Below, one piece after another: positions 1 to 9,843 of a stretch of DNA of 64,000 nucleotides. The position numbers and the translations under genes were made by a program. Location of the stretch: assembly GCA_947497755.1 (NCBI GenBank), contig CANMHT010000001.1, forward strand, positions 62,001 through 126,000. The letters run 5' to 3'. How positions within the stretch are numbered: position 1 is the stretch's first letter; the number at the start of each line of letters is the position of its first letter. Under the pieces are notes generated by a model. The model had not been told where the DNA came from, did no database searches, and saw only the letters and a program-made list of their open reading frames with translations. Source of the DNA: an uncultured Polaribacter sp. (lineage in GTDB: Bacteria > Bacteroidota > Bacteroidia > Flavobacteriales > Flavobacteriaceae).

Positions 1-90
1 CATAATAACGGAATTGAAGTTACTGAAATTATCGATGTAACTCCAATGCCACATAATGGATGTAGACCTCCAAAAAGAAGAAGAGTATAA
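1..90 (+). CDS. rpsK: 30S ribosomal protein S11, C-terminal end (partial)
   Basis: The first 29 codons before the TAA at 88-90 encode the conserved S11 tail, including DVTPMPHNGCRPPKRRRV. The gene starts outside the window. S11 sits on the platform of the 30S subunit. Its place directly before rpsD, rpoA and rplQ is the usual order of the bacterial alpha operon. Only the last quarter of the protein is visible. Confidence 0.95.
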   Translation, partial: HNNGIEVTEIIDVTPMPHNGCRPPKRRRV

Positions 91-103
91 TTAAATTTTA
101 ACT

Positions 104-156
104 AAGTTGGATTAAAGGTTATCGAAGGAGTAAGCCTTAATTCATAACCCCAACTT
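104..156 (+). ncRNA. Structured rpsD leader, candidate S4-binding autoregulatory RNA
   Basis: Three stems are nested in the rpsK-rpsD gap. AAGTTGG (104-110) pairs perfectly with CCAACTT (150-156). GGTTAT (117-122) pairs with ATAACC (144-149), leaving ATTAAA as a one-sided bulge. AAGG (125-128) pairs with CCTT (135-138). The structure ends 13 nt before the rpsD ATG, so it could mask translation initiation. S4 represses its own operon through leader RNAs in several phyla, and S4 leaders have been proposed in Bacteroidota. That this element binds S4 is inference; the pairing is read directly. Confidence 0.6.
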
Positions 157-169
157 TAATAACAAAGAA

Positions 170-775
170 ATGGCAAGATATACAGGACCAAAAACTAAAA
201 TTGCTCGTAAATTTGGTGAAGCAATTTTCGGAGACGATAAAAACTTTGAAAAAAGAAATTATCCTCCAGGACAACATGGAGCTAACAAGCGTAGAGGAAA
301 AAAATCTGAATACGCAACTCAATTAGCAGAAAAGCAAAAAGCAAAATATGCTTATGGTATTTTAGAGCGTCAATTCTCTAACTTATTTAAAAAAGCATCT
401 AGATCTAAAGGAATTACAGGTGAGGTTTTATTACAATTATGTGAATCTCGTTTAGACAATGTAGTTTACCGTTTAGGTATTTCTAACTCTCGTAGCGGTG
501 CTCGTCAGTTAGTTTCTCACAGACATATTACAGTAAATGGAGAAATCTTAAACATTCCTTCTTATTCTTTAAAAGCAGGAGATGTTGTTGCTGTAAGAGA
601 AAAATCTAAATCTTTAGTTGCAATTGAAAGCGCTTTAGCTTCTAATAGTAATGTGTACGAATGGTTAAGCTGGAATGCTGACTTAATGTCTGGAACATTT
701 GTAAAAGCTCCAGAAAGAGTACAGATTCCTGAGAACATCAAAGAACAATTAATTGTAGAGTTGTACTCTAAATAA
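170..775 (+). CDS. rpsD: 30S ribosomal protein S4
   Basis: This 201-residue protein is a full-length S4, a primary 16S rRNA binder that nucleates the 30S body. It opens [20 protein letters not shown], and the S4 RNA-binding domain runs from about residue 92 ([12 protein letters not shown], then [18 protein letters not shown]). It lacks the N-terminal zinc cysteines found in some S4 proteins; the single cysteine lies just before the S4 domain. It follows rpsK by 79 nt and precedes rpoA by 95 nt, as in other alpha operons. The ATG follows the leader stem at 104-156, which suggests feedback control by S4 itself. Confidence 0.98.
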   Translation: MARYTGPKTKIARKFGEAIFGDDKNFEKRNYPPGQHGANKRRGKKSEYATQLAEKQKAKYAYGILERQFSNLFKKASRSKGITGEVLLQLCESRLDNVVYRLGISNSRSGARQLVSHRHITVNGEILNIPSYSLKAGDVVAVREKSKSLVAIESALASNSNVYEWLSWNADLMSGTFVKAPERVQIPENIKEQLIVELYSK

Positions 776-790
776 TAAATTAATCACATT

Positions 791-851
791 GCTGTTTGGC
801 CAAAGGGTTTTTAAGACTTCTTCACTTTTAAAAACCGCGCAACCAAATAGC
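791..851 (+). ncRNA. Conserved-looking two-helix RNA element in the rpsD-rpoA gap
   Basis: GCTGTTTGG (791-799) pairs with CCAAATAGC (843-851) over nine positions, one of them a G-U wobble. Inside it, GGTTTTTAA (806-814) pairs perfectly with TTAAAAACC (828-836). The helices are separated by a six-by-six internal loop and capped by a 13-nt loop. There is no downstream U-run, so it is not a standard terminator. It ends 19 nt before the rpoA start. A cis-regulatory or processing role is inference. Confidence 0.5.
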
Positions 852-870
852 AATTAAAACGAAGAATTAT

Positions 871-1863
871 ATGGCAATTTTAAATTTTCAAAAACCGGAT
901 AAAGTAATAATGATTGAATCTACAGATTTTTCTGGAAGATTTGAATTTAGACCTTTAGAACCAGGTTTTGGATTAACCGTAGGAAATGCATTAAGAAGAG
1001 TATTATTATCTTCTTTAGAAGGATTTGCTATTACATCATTAAGAGTTGATGGTGTAGAGCATGAATTTTCTGCAATTAACGGTGTAGTTGAAGACGTAAC
1101 TGAAATTATCTTAAATTTAAAACAAGTACGTTTTAAAAAGCAAATTGAAGAGACAAATAATGAGTCTGTTTCAATTAATATCTCTGGTCAAGAGCAATTA
1201 ACAGCTGGAGATTTACAAAGATTTATTTCTGGTTTTCAAGTATTAAACCCAGATTTAGTAATCTGTAACATGGACAAATCTGTTAACTTAAATATGGAAA
1301 TTACCATAGAAAAAGGTAGAGGATTTGTGCCAGCAGAAGAAAATAAAAAATCAGGTGCACCATTAGGAACTATTTTTACAGACTCTATTTACACTCCAAT
1401 TAAGAATGTAAAATATGCTGTAGAAAACTTCCGTGTAGAGCAAAAAACTGACTACGAAAAATTAATTTTTGACATAGATACAGACGGTTCTATAAACCCT
1501 AAAGATGCATTAACAGAAGCAGCTAAAATTTTAATCCACCACTTTATGTTATTCTCAGATGAGCGTATCACTTTAGAGGCAGATGAAATTGCTCAGACTG
1601 AAACATATGATGAAGAATCATTACACATGCGTCAGTTATTAAAGACTAAATTGGTAGATATGGATTTATCAGTTAGAGCTTTAAACTGTTTAAAAGCTGC
1701 AGAAGTAGATACTTTAGGAGACTTAGTATCATTCAATAAAAACGATTTAATGAAGTTCCGTAACTTTGGTAAGAAATCTTTAACAGAATTAGAAGAACTA
1801 GTTAATGTTAAAGGCTTAAACTTCGGAATGGACTTAAGCAAATATAAATTAGATAGAGATTAA
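871..1863 (+). CDS. rpoA: DNA-directed RNA polymerase subunit alpha
   Basis: At 330 residues this matches the family. The N-terminal domain (about 1-230) dimerises and contacts beta and beta-prime; [20 protein letters not shown] is the hallmark assembly segment. The C-terminal domain (about 255-320) carries the helix-hairpin region [20 protein letters not shown] and the lysine-rich [16 protein letters not shown], which in other bacteria contacts promoter DNA and activators. The gene lies between rpsD and rplQ in the alpha operon. Structured RNAs flank it on both sides (791-851 and 1866-1908). Confidence 0.98.
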   Translation: MAILNFQKPDKVIMIESTDFSGRFEFRPLEPGFGLTVGNALRRVLLSSLEGFAITSLRVDGVEHEFSAINGVVEDVTEIILNLKQVRFKKQIEETNNESVSINISGQEQLTAGDLQRFISGFQVLNPDLVICNMDKSVNLNMEITIEKGRGFVPAEENKKSGAPLGTIFTDSIYTPIKNVKYAVENFRVEQKTDYEKLIFDIDTDGSINPKDALTEAAKILIHHFMLFSDERITLEADEIAQTETYDEESLHMRQLLKTKLVDMDLSVRALNCLKAAEVDTLGDLVSFNKNDLMKFRNFGKKSLTELEELVNVKGLNFGMDLSKYKLDRD

Positions 1864-1865
1864 TT

Positions 1866-1908
1866 CTTTCATATTTTGCCCCCAAGACTTGGTTGAGCAA
1901 GATGAAAG
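1866..1908 (+). ncRNA. Nested RNA stem in the rpoA-rplQ gap
   Basis: CTTTCAT (1866-1872) pairs perfectly with ATGAAAG (1902-1908). Inside it TTGC (1876-1879) pairs with GCAA (1897-1900), and CCAA (1882-1885) with TTGG (1889-1892) around a GAC loop. There is no terminator U-run. The element fills most of the 60-nt gap and ends 15 nt before the rplQ start. It resembles the stacked stems in the two preceding gaps of the operon. Function is unknown; a translational switch or RNase site for rplQ is inference. Confidence 0.45.
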
Positions 1909-1923
1909 TATAAAACAAAGGTC

Positions 1924-2409
1924 ATGAGACACGGTAAGAAATTTAACCACTTAGGAAGAAAGACAGCGCATAGAAAAGCGATGTTAGCTAATATGTCTTG
2001 TTCATTAATTGAACATAAACGTATTAACACTACAGAAGCGAAAGCAAAAGCTTTACGTAAATTTGTAGAACCTTTAATAACAAAATCTAAAAACGATACT
2101 ACTCACAACAGACGTGTAGTATTTAGTTACCTTAGAGATAAATATGCAGTAACAGAGTTATTCAAAGAAATTTCTGTTAAGATTGCCGATAGACCAGGAG
2201 GATACTTACGTATCATCAAATTAGGAAATCGTCAAGGAGATAACGCTCCTATGGCAATGATTGAATTTGTTGATTACAACGAAATTTACAATCCTAATGG
2301 TAAAAAAGCGAAGAAATCTACTCGTAGAGGAAGAAAGAAAGCTGCAAAAACAGAAACAGTTGCTGATGTTGCTGAAACAACTGAAGCTCCAGAAAATTCT
2401 GAAGAATAA
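1924..2409 (+). CDS. rplQ: 50S ribosomal protein L17
   Basis: The protein starts [20 protein letters not shown], the invariant L17 opening, and the folded domain ends near residue 118. Residues about 120-161 form a low-complexity tail, first basic ([16 protein letters not shown]) and then acidic with [10 protein letters not shown]. Such extensions are common in Bacteroidota; the core family is about 120 residues. L17 lies near the peptide exit side of the 50S subunit. It is the last gene of the alpha operon and is followed after 25 nt by a strong terminator. Confidence 0.97.
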   Translation: MRHGKKFNHLGRKTAHRKAMLANMSCSLIEHKRINTTEAKAKALRKFVEPLITKSKNDTTHNRRVVFSYLRDKYAVTELFKEISVKIADRPGGYLRIIKLGNRQGDNAPMAMIEFVDYNEIYNPNGKKAKKSTRRGRKKAAKTETVADVAETTEAPENSEE

Positions 2410-2434
2410 ATATGATATTTATATAAATTCATAT

Positions 2435-2468
2435 AAAGGGATAAACATTTTAGTTTATCCCTTTTTTT
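2435..2468 (+). terminator. Rho-independent terminator of the alpha operon
   Basis: AAAGGGATAAAC (2435-2446) pairs perfectly with GTTTATCCCTTT (2453-2464) around a six-base loop, and the T-run continues to 2468. It sits 25 nt after the rplQ stop and before the carA promoter. Confidence 0.9.
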
Positions 2469-2512
2469 ATACATTTTTATAAACAACAAAAGCATAATAA
2501 TTAAGATATTGT

Positions 2513-2520
2513 TATTTTTG
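2513..2520 (+). promoter_or_regulatory. Promoter -7 box of carA
   Basis: TATTTTTG matches the Bacteroidota -7 element TAnnTTTG exactly and is 49 nt before the carA ATG. No clear TTTG -33 box is present at the usual 19-21 nt. A perfect 16-bp palindrome (2528-2543) lies just downstream, where the transcript would start. Confidence 0.5.
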
Positions 2521-2569
2521 CAATCGAAAGTTTTTAAAAACTTGCAACTAAAAGAACACACAACTAAAA

Positions 2570-3676
2570 ATGAAATACCAACAACACAAAAAAGCACTAG
2601 TTTTATTAGCTGATGGAACCATTTTTTATGGAAAATCTATTGGAATAGAAGGAACAGCAACTGGAGAAATCTGTTTTAATACTGGAATGACAGGTTACCA
2701 AGAAATTTTTACAGATCCATCTTACTACGGACAACTAATGGTAGCTACCAATGCACATATTGGAAACTATGGTGTTAATGCCGAAGAAATAGAATCTGAA
2801 GGAATTAAAATTTCTGGACTAATCTGTAGAAATTTTAGTTTTACACATTCTAGAGTTGATTCTGAAGGGAACTTAAAAGATTGGTTTATTAAACATAATA
2901 CGGTTGCCATTTCTGATGTTGATACTAGAGCATTAGTGTCTTATATCAGAGATAATGGAGCAATGAATGCAATCATATCTACAGAAGTTGATAATATTGA
3001 AGATTTGAAAAAACAATTGGCTGCAACTCCAGATATGAACGGATTAGAATTGGCATCAAAAGTCTCTACTAAAGAACCTTATTTTGTAGGAAATGAAAAT
3101 GCAACCTATAAAATTGCTGCTTTAGATATCGGTATTAAAAAGAACATCTTAAGAAATTTAGCTAAAAGAGATGCCTATATAAAAGTGTATCCATACAACG
3201 CTAGTTTTGAAGAAATGAGTAGTTTTAATCCTGACGGGTACTTTATTTCTAACGGACCTGGAGATCCTGAGCCACTTGTAGATGCTCAAAATACTGCCAA
3301 AGAAATTATTAAAAGAGATTTACCTCTTTTCGGAATTTGCTTAGGACATCAAGTAATTGCTTTAGCAAATGGTATTTCTACTTATAAAATGCACAATGGA
3401 CATAGAGGAATTAATCATCCTGTAAAAAACTTGTTAACAGGTAAAGGAGAGATTACTTCTCAAAATCATGGATTTGCAATCAATAGAGAAGAAACAGAAG
3501 CACATGAAAATGTAGAAATTACTCATGTACATTTAAATGATCATACTGTGGCAGGTATTCAATTAAAAGATAAGAATTGTTTTTCTGTTCAGTATCACCC
3601 AGAAGCAAGTCCTGGACCACATGATGCCGAATATATATTCGATCAATTCATAGAAAATATCAAAAAAGCTAAATAG
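2570..3676 (+). CDS. carA: Carbamoyl-phosphate synthase small subunit
   Basis: This 368-residue protein hydrolyses glutamine and channels ammonia to CarB for carbamoyl phosphate, feeding arginine and pyrimidine synthesis. The N-terminal small-subunit domain covers about 1-150. The class I glutamine amidotransferase domain follows, with nucleophile C257 in FGICLGHQ and the His343/Glu345 pair in QYHPEASPGPHD. The oxyanion segment SNGPGDPEP is intact. carB is not adjacent, so the subunits are encoded apart here. The gene has its own promoter after the alpha operon terminator. Confidence 0.97.
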   Translation: MKYQQHKKALVLLADGTIFYGKSIGIEGTATGEICFNTGMTGYQEIFTDPSYYGQLMVATNAHIGNYGVNAEEIESEGIKISGLICRNFSFTHSRVDSEGNLKDWFIKHNTVAISDVDTRALVSYIRDNGAMNAIISTEVDNIEDLKKQLAATPDMNGLELASKVSTKEPYFVGNENATYKIAALDIGIKKNILRNLAKRDAYIKVYPYNASFEEMSSFNPDGYFISNGPGDPEPLVDAQNTAKEIIKRDLPLFGICLGHQVIALANGISTYKMHNGHRGINHPVKNLLTGKGEITSQNHGFAINREETEAHENVEITHVHLNDHTVAGIQLKDKNCFSVQYHPEASPGPHDAEYIFDQFIENIKKAK

Positions 3677-3801
3677 CTAAAACCATAGAAAACGTTTTCG
3701 CAGTTATTCTTTTATAATAGCGAATTGAAACGGCATATTTTGTAGTTTAGCAATGAAAAATTAATATTAAAACAACTAGTATAGTTGGTAAAAAAGCATA
3801 A

Positions 3802-5094
<1,293 letters not shown>

Positions 5095-5112
5095 GAAATC
5101 CTTTTTAAAATT

Positions 5113-5147
5113 TAAAAAGCCTTATAATTTGATTATAAGGTTTTTTT
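5113..5147 (+). terminator. Terminator after eno
   Basis: CCTTATAA (5120-5127) and TTATAAGG (5133-5140) form a perfect stem with a five-base loop, preceded by an A-run and followed by seven T residues (5141-5147). It lies 18-53 nt after the eno stop. Confidence 0.85.
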
Positions 5148-5226
5148 ATGCTTAAAAATAAGTTAAATCTATATTTTGATGCCAAAAATCTATCTGGCTT
5201 CACTTTTAAAATCTTTCAAAAATTGG

Positions 5227-5234
5227 TATCTTCG
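5227..5234 (+). promoter_or_regulatory. Likely gltA promoter -7 box
   Basis: TATCTTCG differs from TAnnTTTG at one position and lies 37 nt before the chosen gltA ATG at 5271. A T-rich TTTT at 5204-5207 is at about the right distance for the -33 element. Its position inside the longer reading frame from 5148 supports the downstream start. Confidence 0.4.
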
Positions 5235-5270
5235 CAATTCACTTCATTATTAAAAAACAAGATAGAAAGA

Positions 5271-6557
5271 ATGTCAGATAAAGCTACTTTAAAAATAGAC
5301 GGGCAAGAGTATGAGTTTCCATTAATTACCGGAACAGAAAATGAAACTGCAATTGATGTAAAAGCATTAAGAGCAGCAACAGGAGGAGTAATTACAATAG
5401 ATCCAGGATATAAGAATACAGGTTCATGTAAAAGTGCAATCACATTCTTAAATGGAGAAGAAGGAATCTTACGCTACAGAGGTTATTCTATTGAAGAATT
5501 AGCAGACAAGGCAAGTTTTTTAGAAGTTGCTTATTTATTAATTTTTGGGGAATTACCAACTGCAGAACAATTAGAAAAATTTCACACAGATATTAAATCA
5601 AAATCTATTGTAGATGAAGATGTAAAGAAGATTATTGATGCATTTCCTAAAAATGCACATCCAATGGGAATCTTATCTTCATTAACAAGTGCATTGGTTG
5701 CTTTTAATCCATCTTCTGTAAATGTAGATTCAGATGAAGAAATGTACAATGCGATTGTAAAGATTATGGGGAAATTCCCTGTTTTAGTTGCTTGGGCAAT
5801 GCGTAAGATTGAAGGGATGCCATTAAATTATGGAAGTAAATCTTTAGGTTATGTAGAGAACGTAATGAAAATGATGTTTGAAAAGCCAAATGAAGATTAT
5901 GAGATAAATCCAATTGTAAAAAGTGCTTTAGATAAGTTATTAATCTTACATGCAGATCATGAGCAAAATTGTTCTACTTCAACAGTAAGAATTGTTGGGT
6001 CTTCTCATGCTGGTTTATTTGCTTCTCTTTCTGCTGGAATTTCTGCACTTTGGGGACCTTTGCATGGTGGAGCTAACCAAGCGGTATTAGAAATGTTAGA
6101 AGCAATTAAAGAAGATGGAGGAGATACGAAAAAATACATGGCAAAAGCCAAAGATAAAAACGATCCTTTCCGTTTAATGGGATTTGGACATAGAGTATAT
6201 AAAAACTTTGACCCTAGAGCTAGAATTATTAAGAAAGCTGCAGACGAAGTATTGAATGATTTAGGAATTGATGATCCAATTTTAGACATTGCTAAAGGAT
6301 TAGAACAAGAAGCATTAAATGATCCTTATTTTGTAGAAAGAAAATTATATCCTAATGTAGATTTCTATTCAGGTATTATTTACCGTGCAATGGGAATTCC
6401 TGTAGAAATGTTTACTGTAATGTTTGCTTTAGGACGTTTACCAGGTTGGATTGCACAATGGAGAGAAATGCGCTTAGGAAAAGAACCTATCGGAAGACCA
6501 AGACAAATTTATACTGGAGAAAATTTAAGAGCGTTTAAAACAATTAATAACCGATAG
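5271..6557 (+). CDS. gltA: Citrate synthase (type II)
   Basis: Citrate synthase condenses oxaloacetate and acetyl-CoA, the entry to the TCA cycle. I use the ATG at 5271 (428 residues, MSDKATLKIDGQEYEFPLI), the length of hexameric type II enzymes. An in-frame ATG at 5148 lies at the end of the eno terminator and would add 41 unrelated residues. Active-site segments are LLILHADHEQNCSTSTVR, LWGPLHGGANQ and GFGHRVYKNFDPRA, followed by DFYSGIIYRAMGIP. The arginase gene begins 10 nt downstream, so the two are probably co-transcribed. Confidence 0.97.
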   Translation: MSDKATLKIDGQEYEFPLITGTENETAIDVKALRAATGGVITIDPGYKNTGSCKSAITFLNGEEGILRYRGYSIEELADKASFLEVAYLLIFGELPTAEQLEKFHTDIKSKSIVDEDVKKIIDAFPKNAHPMGILSSLTSALVAFNPSSVNVDSDEEMYNAIVKIMGKFPVLVAWAMRKIEGMPLNYGSKSLGYVENVMKMMFEKPNEDYEINPIVKSALDKLLILHADHEQNCSTSTVRIVGSSHAGLFASLSAGISALWGPLHGGANQAVLEMLEAIKEDGGDTKKYMAKAKDKNDPFRLMGFGHRVYKNFDPRARIIKKAADEVLNDLGIDDPILDIAKGLEQEALNDPYFVERKLYPNVDFYSGIIYRAMGIPVEMFTVMFALGRLPGWIAQWREMRLGKEPIGRPRQIYTGENLRAFKTINNR

Positions 6558-6567
6558 TTTTTTTAGC

Positions 6568-7527
6568 ATGTTCAATTCAATTAAAATCATAAAAAATAGG
6601 TCTGATATTGGAGCAGGAACTAGAGGTTCTGATATGGGAATTGATGCAATTGAAATTGCAGCTATTAATAAGAATAATAATTATTTTGGAGAACACGAGT
6701 TCGTTGATGTAGTTACAGAAAATGAATCTGTTTATAACAAAGTAAACAACTCTTTTGCGAAAAGAATAGGTAGTGTTTTAAATCAATGTACTAGATTAAG
6801 CAATCACGTAAAAGTAACTTTACAAGAACAAGATTTTCCAATTGTTTTATCTGGAGACCATTCTTCTGCTTTAGGAACAATTAGCGGAGTTAAAGCAGCT
6901 TATCCACAACAAACTGTTGGAGTAGTTTGGATTGATGCACATGCGGATATACACTCTCCTTATACTTCTCCTTCTGGTAATATTCACGGAATGCCATTAG
7001 CAGCAGCATTATCTGATGATAATCTAGATTTTCAAATAAATGAAGTGTCTAGAGAGACAGCAGATTTGTGGGATCGTATGAAAAATATAGCAATCCCAGG
7101 AGCTAAATTATCAGCTGATAATCTTGTGTATTTTGGAGTAAGAGATACAGAAGAACCAGAAGATGGACAGATTGAAAACTTAAATATTAAAAACTATTCT
7201 GTTGCAGAAATTAGATTCAGAGGAATAGAAAAATGTATCAATGAAGCTATAGAAAGCTTGTCTAATTGTGATGTAATTTATCTTTCTTTTGATGTTGATT
7301 CTATGGACTGTGATATGATCTCTTATGGTACAGGAACTCCTGTAGCTAAAGGTTTTGATCAAGAAGAAGTAACACAAATAATGAAGCAATTTATAACTAC
7401 AAAAAAAGTGGTTTGTGTAGAGTTTGTAGAAGTAAATCCTTTATTAGATTTAAAAGGTAATGTAATGGCAGAAACCGCTTTTGAAATTTTAGATGAAGTT
7501 ACTAGTGCGGTAAAAGCAACGTTTTAA
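6568..7527 (+). CDS. Arginase (ureohydrolase family)
   Basis: This 319-residue ureohydrolase probably hydrolyses arginine to ornithine and urea. Dimanganese ligands are visible in GDHSS (96-100), DAHADIH (123-129) and SFDVDSMD (240-247). The usual proline after the last motif is a cysteine here (MDCDM), a mild departure. It starts 10 nt after gltA, which suggests one transcript. A CtlX-like hydrolase, which can also give ornithine, is encoded 1.4 kb downstream. Agmatinase or formiminoglutamase activity cannot be excluded from sequence. The stop codon shares the 4-bp TTAA with the opposing gene. Confidence 0.85.
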   Translation: MFNSIKIIKNRSDIGAGTRGSDMGIDAIEIAAINKNNNYFGEHEFVDVVTENESVYNKVNNSFAKRIGSVLNQCTRLSNHVKVTLQEQDFPIVLSGDHSSALGTISGVKAAYPQQTVGVVWIDAHADIHSPYTSPSGNIHGMPLAAALSDDNLDFQINEVSRETADLWDRMKNIAIPGAKLSADNLVYFGVRDTEEPEDGQIENLNIKNYSVAEIRFRGIEKCINEAIESLSNCDVIYLSFDVDSMDCDMISYGTGTPVAKGFDQEEVTQIMKQFITTKKVVCVEFVEVNPLLDLKGNVMAETAFEILDEVTSAVKATF

Positions 7528-8660
7528 TTTTTAATAAACTTTGTAAGGATAGTCTGATTGTCTATCGTTACAATTTTTAAAATATAAGTTCCAGTAGGCA
7601 ATTCACCAATGTGAATTTGATTACTGGAATTTTTTTGTGCTCTTAGTTCAATTCCTAATACATTGTAAATAGAAAAGGATTGTGTTTTTACCCCAGTAAT
7701 ACGAATGTTAGTTTTAGAAGGATTTGGAAAAATAATGGGCTTTTTTAAACTCAAATCATTTATTGATAATGTGCTAAAAGAAGCATTGTCAAATCGGAAT
7801 AAATGTTCATTTAAAACAATTTGATTTCCGTTAATTGTTCTATGAACACGTTCTCGAGATAAAAAATACTTCCCGCCTTGTATATGAGTAATTCCTTCAA
7901 TTTGACTAGCAATTCCAATATTTGCACTAATATCAGTACGTTCTATTGGTCCATTAAAAAGCTTTTGAATAGTTATGTTTTTTAAGTACCATAAAATAGG
8001 GTTTCCATCTTTGGTATATCCGCAAAGTAAAAAGCTATTGTCTTCTGTATTATAAGCTGCATCAGTAACCAAGCCATTAGAGTTATAGTTGCCAATATTT
8101 TTTGCTGAATGGTTTCCTATGGTTTTCGGTATACTGTATGCTTTTACTGTATTTGTAGCCCAGTTTTTAGTAAAAACAATTAATTGTTCATTATAAGCAA
8201 CAAATGCTTCAGCATCAAAATCATGATTATATGGATTTACACTAAAATCGGTTTGGTCTTCATAAGAAAAAGTAATTTTATCTGCATTTATTGTATCTGT
8301 AGTGTCATAATCAGATTTTGATATTCTATAAATACTTAAATCTTGCCGATTACCATTGTTATTACCAAAATCACCAATATAAATATAGTTTTCATCTTGA
8401 GTTATGCTTTCCCAATCAATATTGCTGGCATTACTAATTTGTATAATTCGTGTTACTGTACCATTAATAGTATCTAATTCGTACAAACTAGCTGAATCTC
8501 CAGAATCATTATGTGTGATTAATTTACCTTTATAAAACAGCAATCCTGAACTCTCAAGTACTTGGTTTGGTAAATCATATTTTGAAACAATATTCTCTAT
8601 TTGAGCCTGTAAAGTAAAGCTCAGAAAAAGAAAGATAAAAAGTATCAATTTTTCTTTCAT
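7524..8660 (-). CDS. T9SS-secreted beta-propeller-like protein
   Basis: The 378-residue product has an N-terminal signal peptide (MKEKLILFIFLFLSFTLQA). Its C-terminal 75 residues have the type A type IX secretion signal pattern: PIIFPNPSKTNIRI, then IYNVLGIEL and GELPTGTYILKI, ending in a short lysine tail. The middle (about 30-290) has repeated short strands such as YIYIGDFGNNNGNRQ and EGITHIQGGKYFLSRER, reminiscent of a beta-propeller. It should cross the outer membrane through T9SS. The ligand or activity is unknown. It converges on the arginase gene, overlapping by the four bases of a shared stop. Confidence 0.8.
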   Translation of the reverse strand: MKEKLILFIFLFLSFTLQAQIENIVSKYDLPNQVLESSGLLFYKGKLITHNDSGDSASLYELDTINGTVTRIIQISNASNIDWESITQDENYIYIGDFGNNNGNRQDLSIYRISKSDYDTTDTINADKITFSYEDQTDFSVNPYNHDFDAEAFVAYNEQLIVFTKNWATNTVKAYSIPKTIGNHSAKNIGNYNSNGLVTDAAYNTEDNSFLLCGYTKDGNPILWYLKNITIQKLFNGPIERTDISANIGIASQIEGITHIQGGKYFLSRERVHRTINGNQIVLNEHLFRFDNASFSTLSINDLSLKKPIIFPNPSKTNIRITGVKTQSFSIYNVLGIELRAQKNSSNQIHIGELPTGTYILKIVTIDNQTILTKFIKN

Positions 8661-8892
8661 AATTTTAGGTGATTTTGAATACTACTAGAGTAGATACCTT
8701 TTGAGATAAATTGTTAAATAATAGCGAAGTTAAGTAAATATCTTAGAAGCAATAAGTAATTATTGCTTTAGATTCTTGAATTTTTTACAAGAAAAAGAAA
8801 AGTAAAATCATCTAATATTAAACGCAATCTATAATAGAACAATTAAATTTTAACGAAGTAATTTTACTATTTTAGTAGCCAAATTACTTTGA

Positions 8893-9837
8893 ATGCAACA
8901 AACAACAAATACTATTTTAATGATTCGCCCAGTTGGTTTTCGTATGAACGAACAAACGGCTGTAAATAATTATTATCAGAAAGATATTTCTGCTTCAGAA
9001 AAGATTACAACTGCTGCAATTAATGCATTAGCACAAAGAGAGTTTGATGCTTTTGTAGAAAAATTACAAAGCAATGGAGTAAATGTTGTTGTAATAAATG
9101 ACACAGAGCAACCTAGTACACCAGATTCTATTTTTCCAAATAATTGGATTTCTTTTCATGAAAACGGAGATATTGCTTTGTATCCAATGTTTGCAGAAAA
9201 TAGAAGATTAGAGCGAAGAGAAGATGTGTTAGAAACCTTAGAAGAACACAATTTTATAATAGAAAATGTAGTAGATTATACAGAAGCTGAGGAAGAAGAA
9301 ATTTTCTTAGAAGGTACAGGAAGTATGATTTTAGATAGAGACAATAGAAAGGCATATTGTGCTTTATCTCCACGGGCAGACGAAGAATTGTTTATAGAGT
9401 TTTGTGAAGATTTTGAATATACTCCCGTAATTTTCACCTCAAATCAAACTGTTGATAATAGAAGAGAAGCCATTTATCATACCAATGTAATGATGTGTGT
9501 AGCAGAGCAATTTGCTATTGTTTGCTTAGCTTCAATTGACGATAAAAAAGAACGTAAAAACCTACTTAAACATTTAAAAGAAACTCGAAAAGAAGTAATT
9601 GATATTACTGAAGAACAGGTAAATGCTTTTGCAGGAAATATGTTGCAGGTGCAAGGAACCAATAAGCAACGATTCTTAGTAATGAGTACATCTGCTTATC
9701 AATCTTTACGTAAAGATCAGCTTCAAAAGATAGAAAAATACAATACAATTATACACAGTTCTTTAGCTACCATAGAATCTTGTGGAGGTGGGAGTGCTCG
9801 TTGTATGATGGCAGAAGTGTTTTTACCAAAAAAATAA
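8893..9837 (+). CDS. ctlX: CtlX-like citrulline hydrolase / arginine deiminase-related protein
   Basis: This 314-residue protein belongs to the guanidino-group modifying superfamily with the pentein fold. It opens with NTILMIRPVGFRMN. FPNNWISFHENG and LEGTGSM supply acidic substrate-binding residues; the predicted catalytic His is H196 (YHTNVMM) and the Cys C304 (GGGSARCMM). It resembles CtlX, which hydrolyses citrulline to ornithine, more than classical arginine deiminase, which is longer. Prolonging ornithine supply fits the arginase nearby. Exact substrate is inference. The PrsW-like gene starts 6 nt later. Confidence 0.75.
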   Translation: MQQTTNTILMIRPVGFRMNEQTAVNNYYQKDISASEKITTAAINALAQREFDAFVEKLQSNGVNVVVINDTEQPSTPDSIFPNNWISFHENGDIALYPMFAENRRLERREDVLETLEEHNFIIENVVDYTEAEEEEIFLEGTGSMILDRDNRKAYCALSPRADEELFIEFCEDFEYTPVIFTSNQTVDNRREAIYHTNVMMCVAEQFAIVCLASIDDKKERKNLLKHLKETRKEVIDITEEQVNAFAGNMLQVQGTNKQRFLVMSTSAYQSLRKDQLQKIEKYNTIIHSSLATIESCGGGSARCMMAEVFLPKK

Positions 9838-9843
9838 TTAAAT

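Noticed and set aside
5148..5270. N-terminal extension of citrate synthase
   Set aside because: The in-frame ATG at 5148 is at the end of the eno terminator; the extra 41 residues are low complexity, and a promoter-like box lies within them. The start at 5271 gives the family length.
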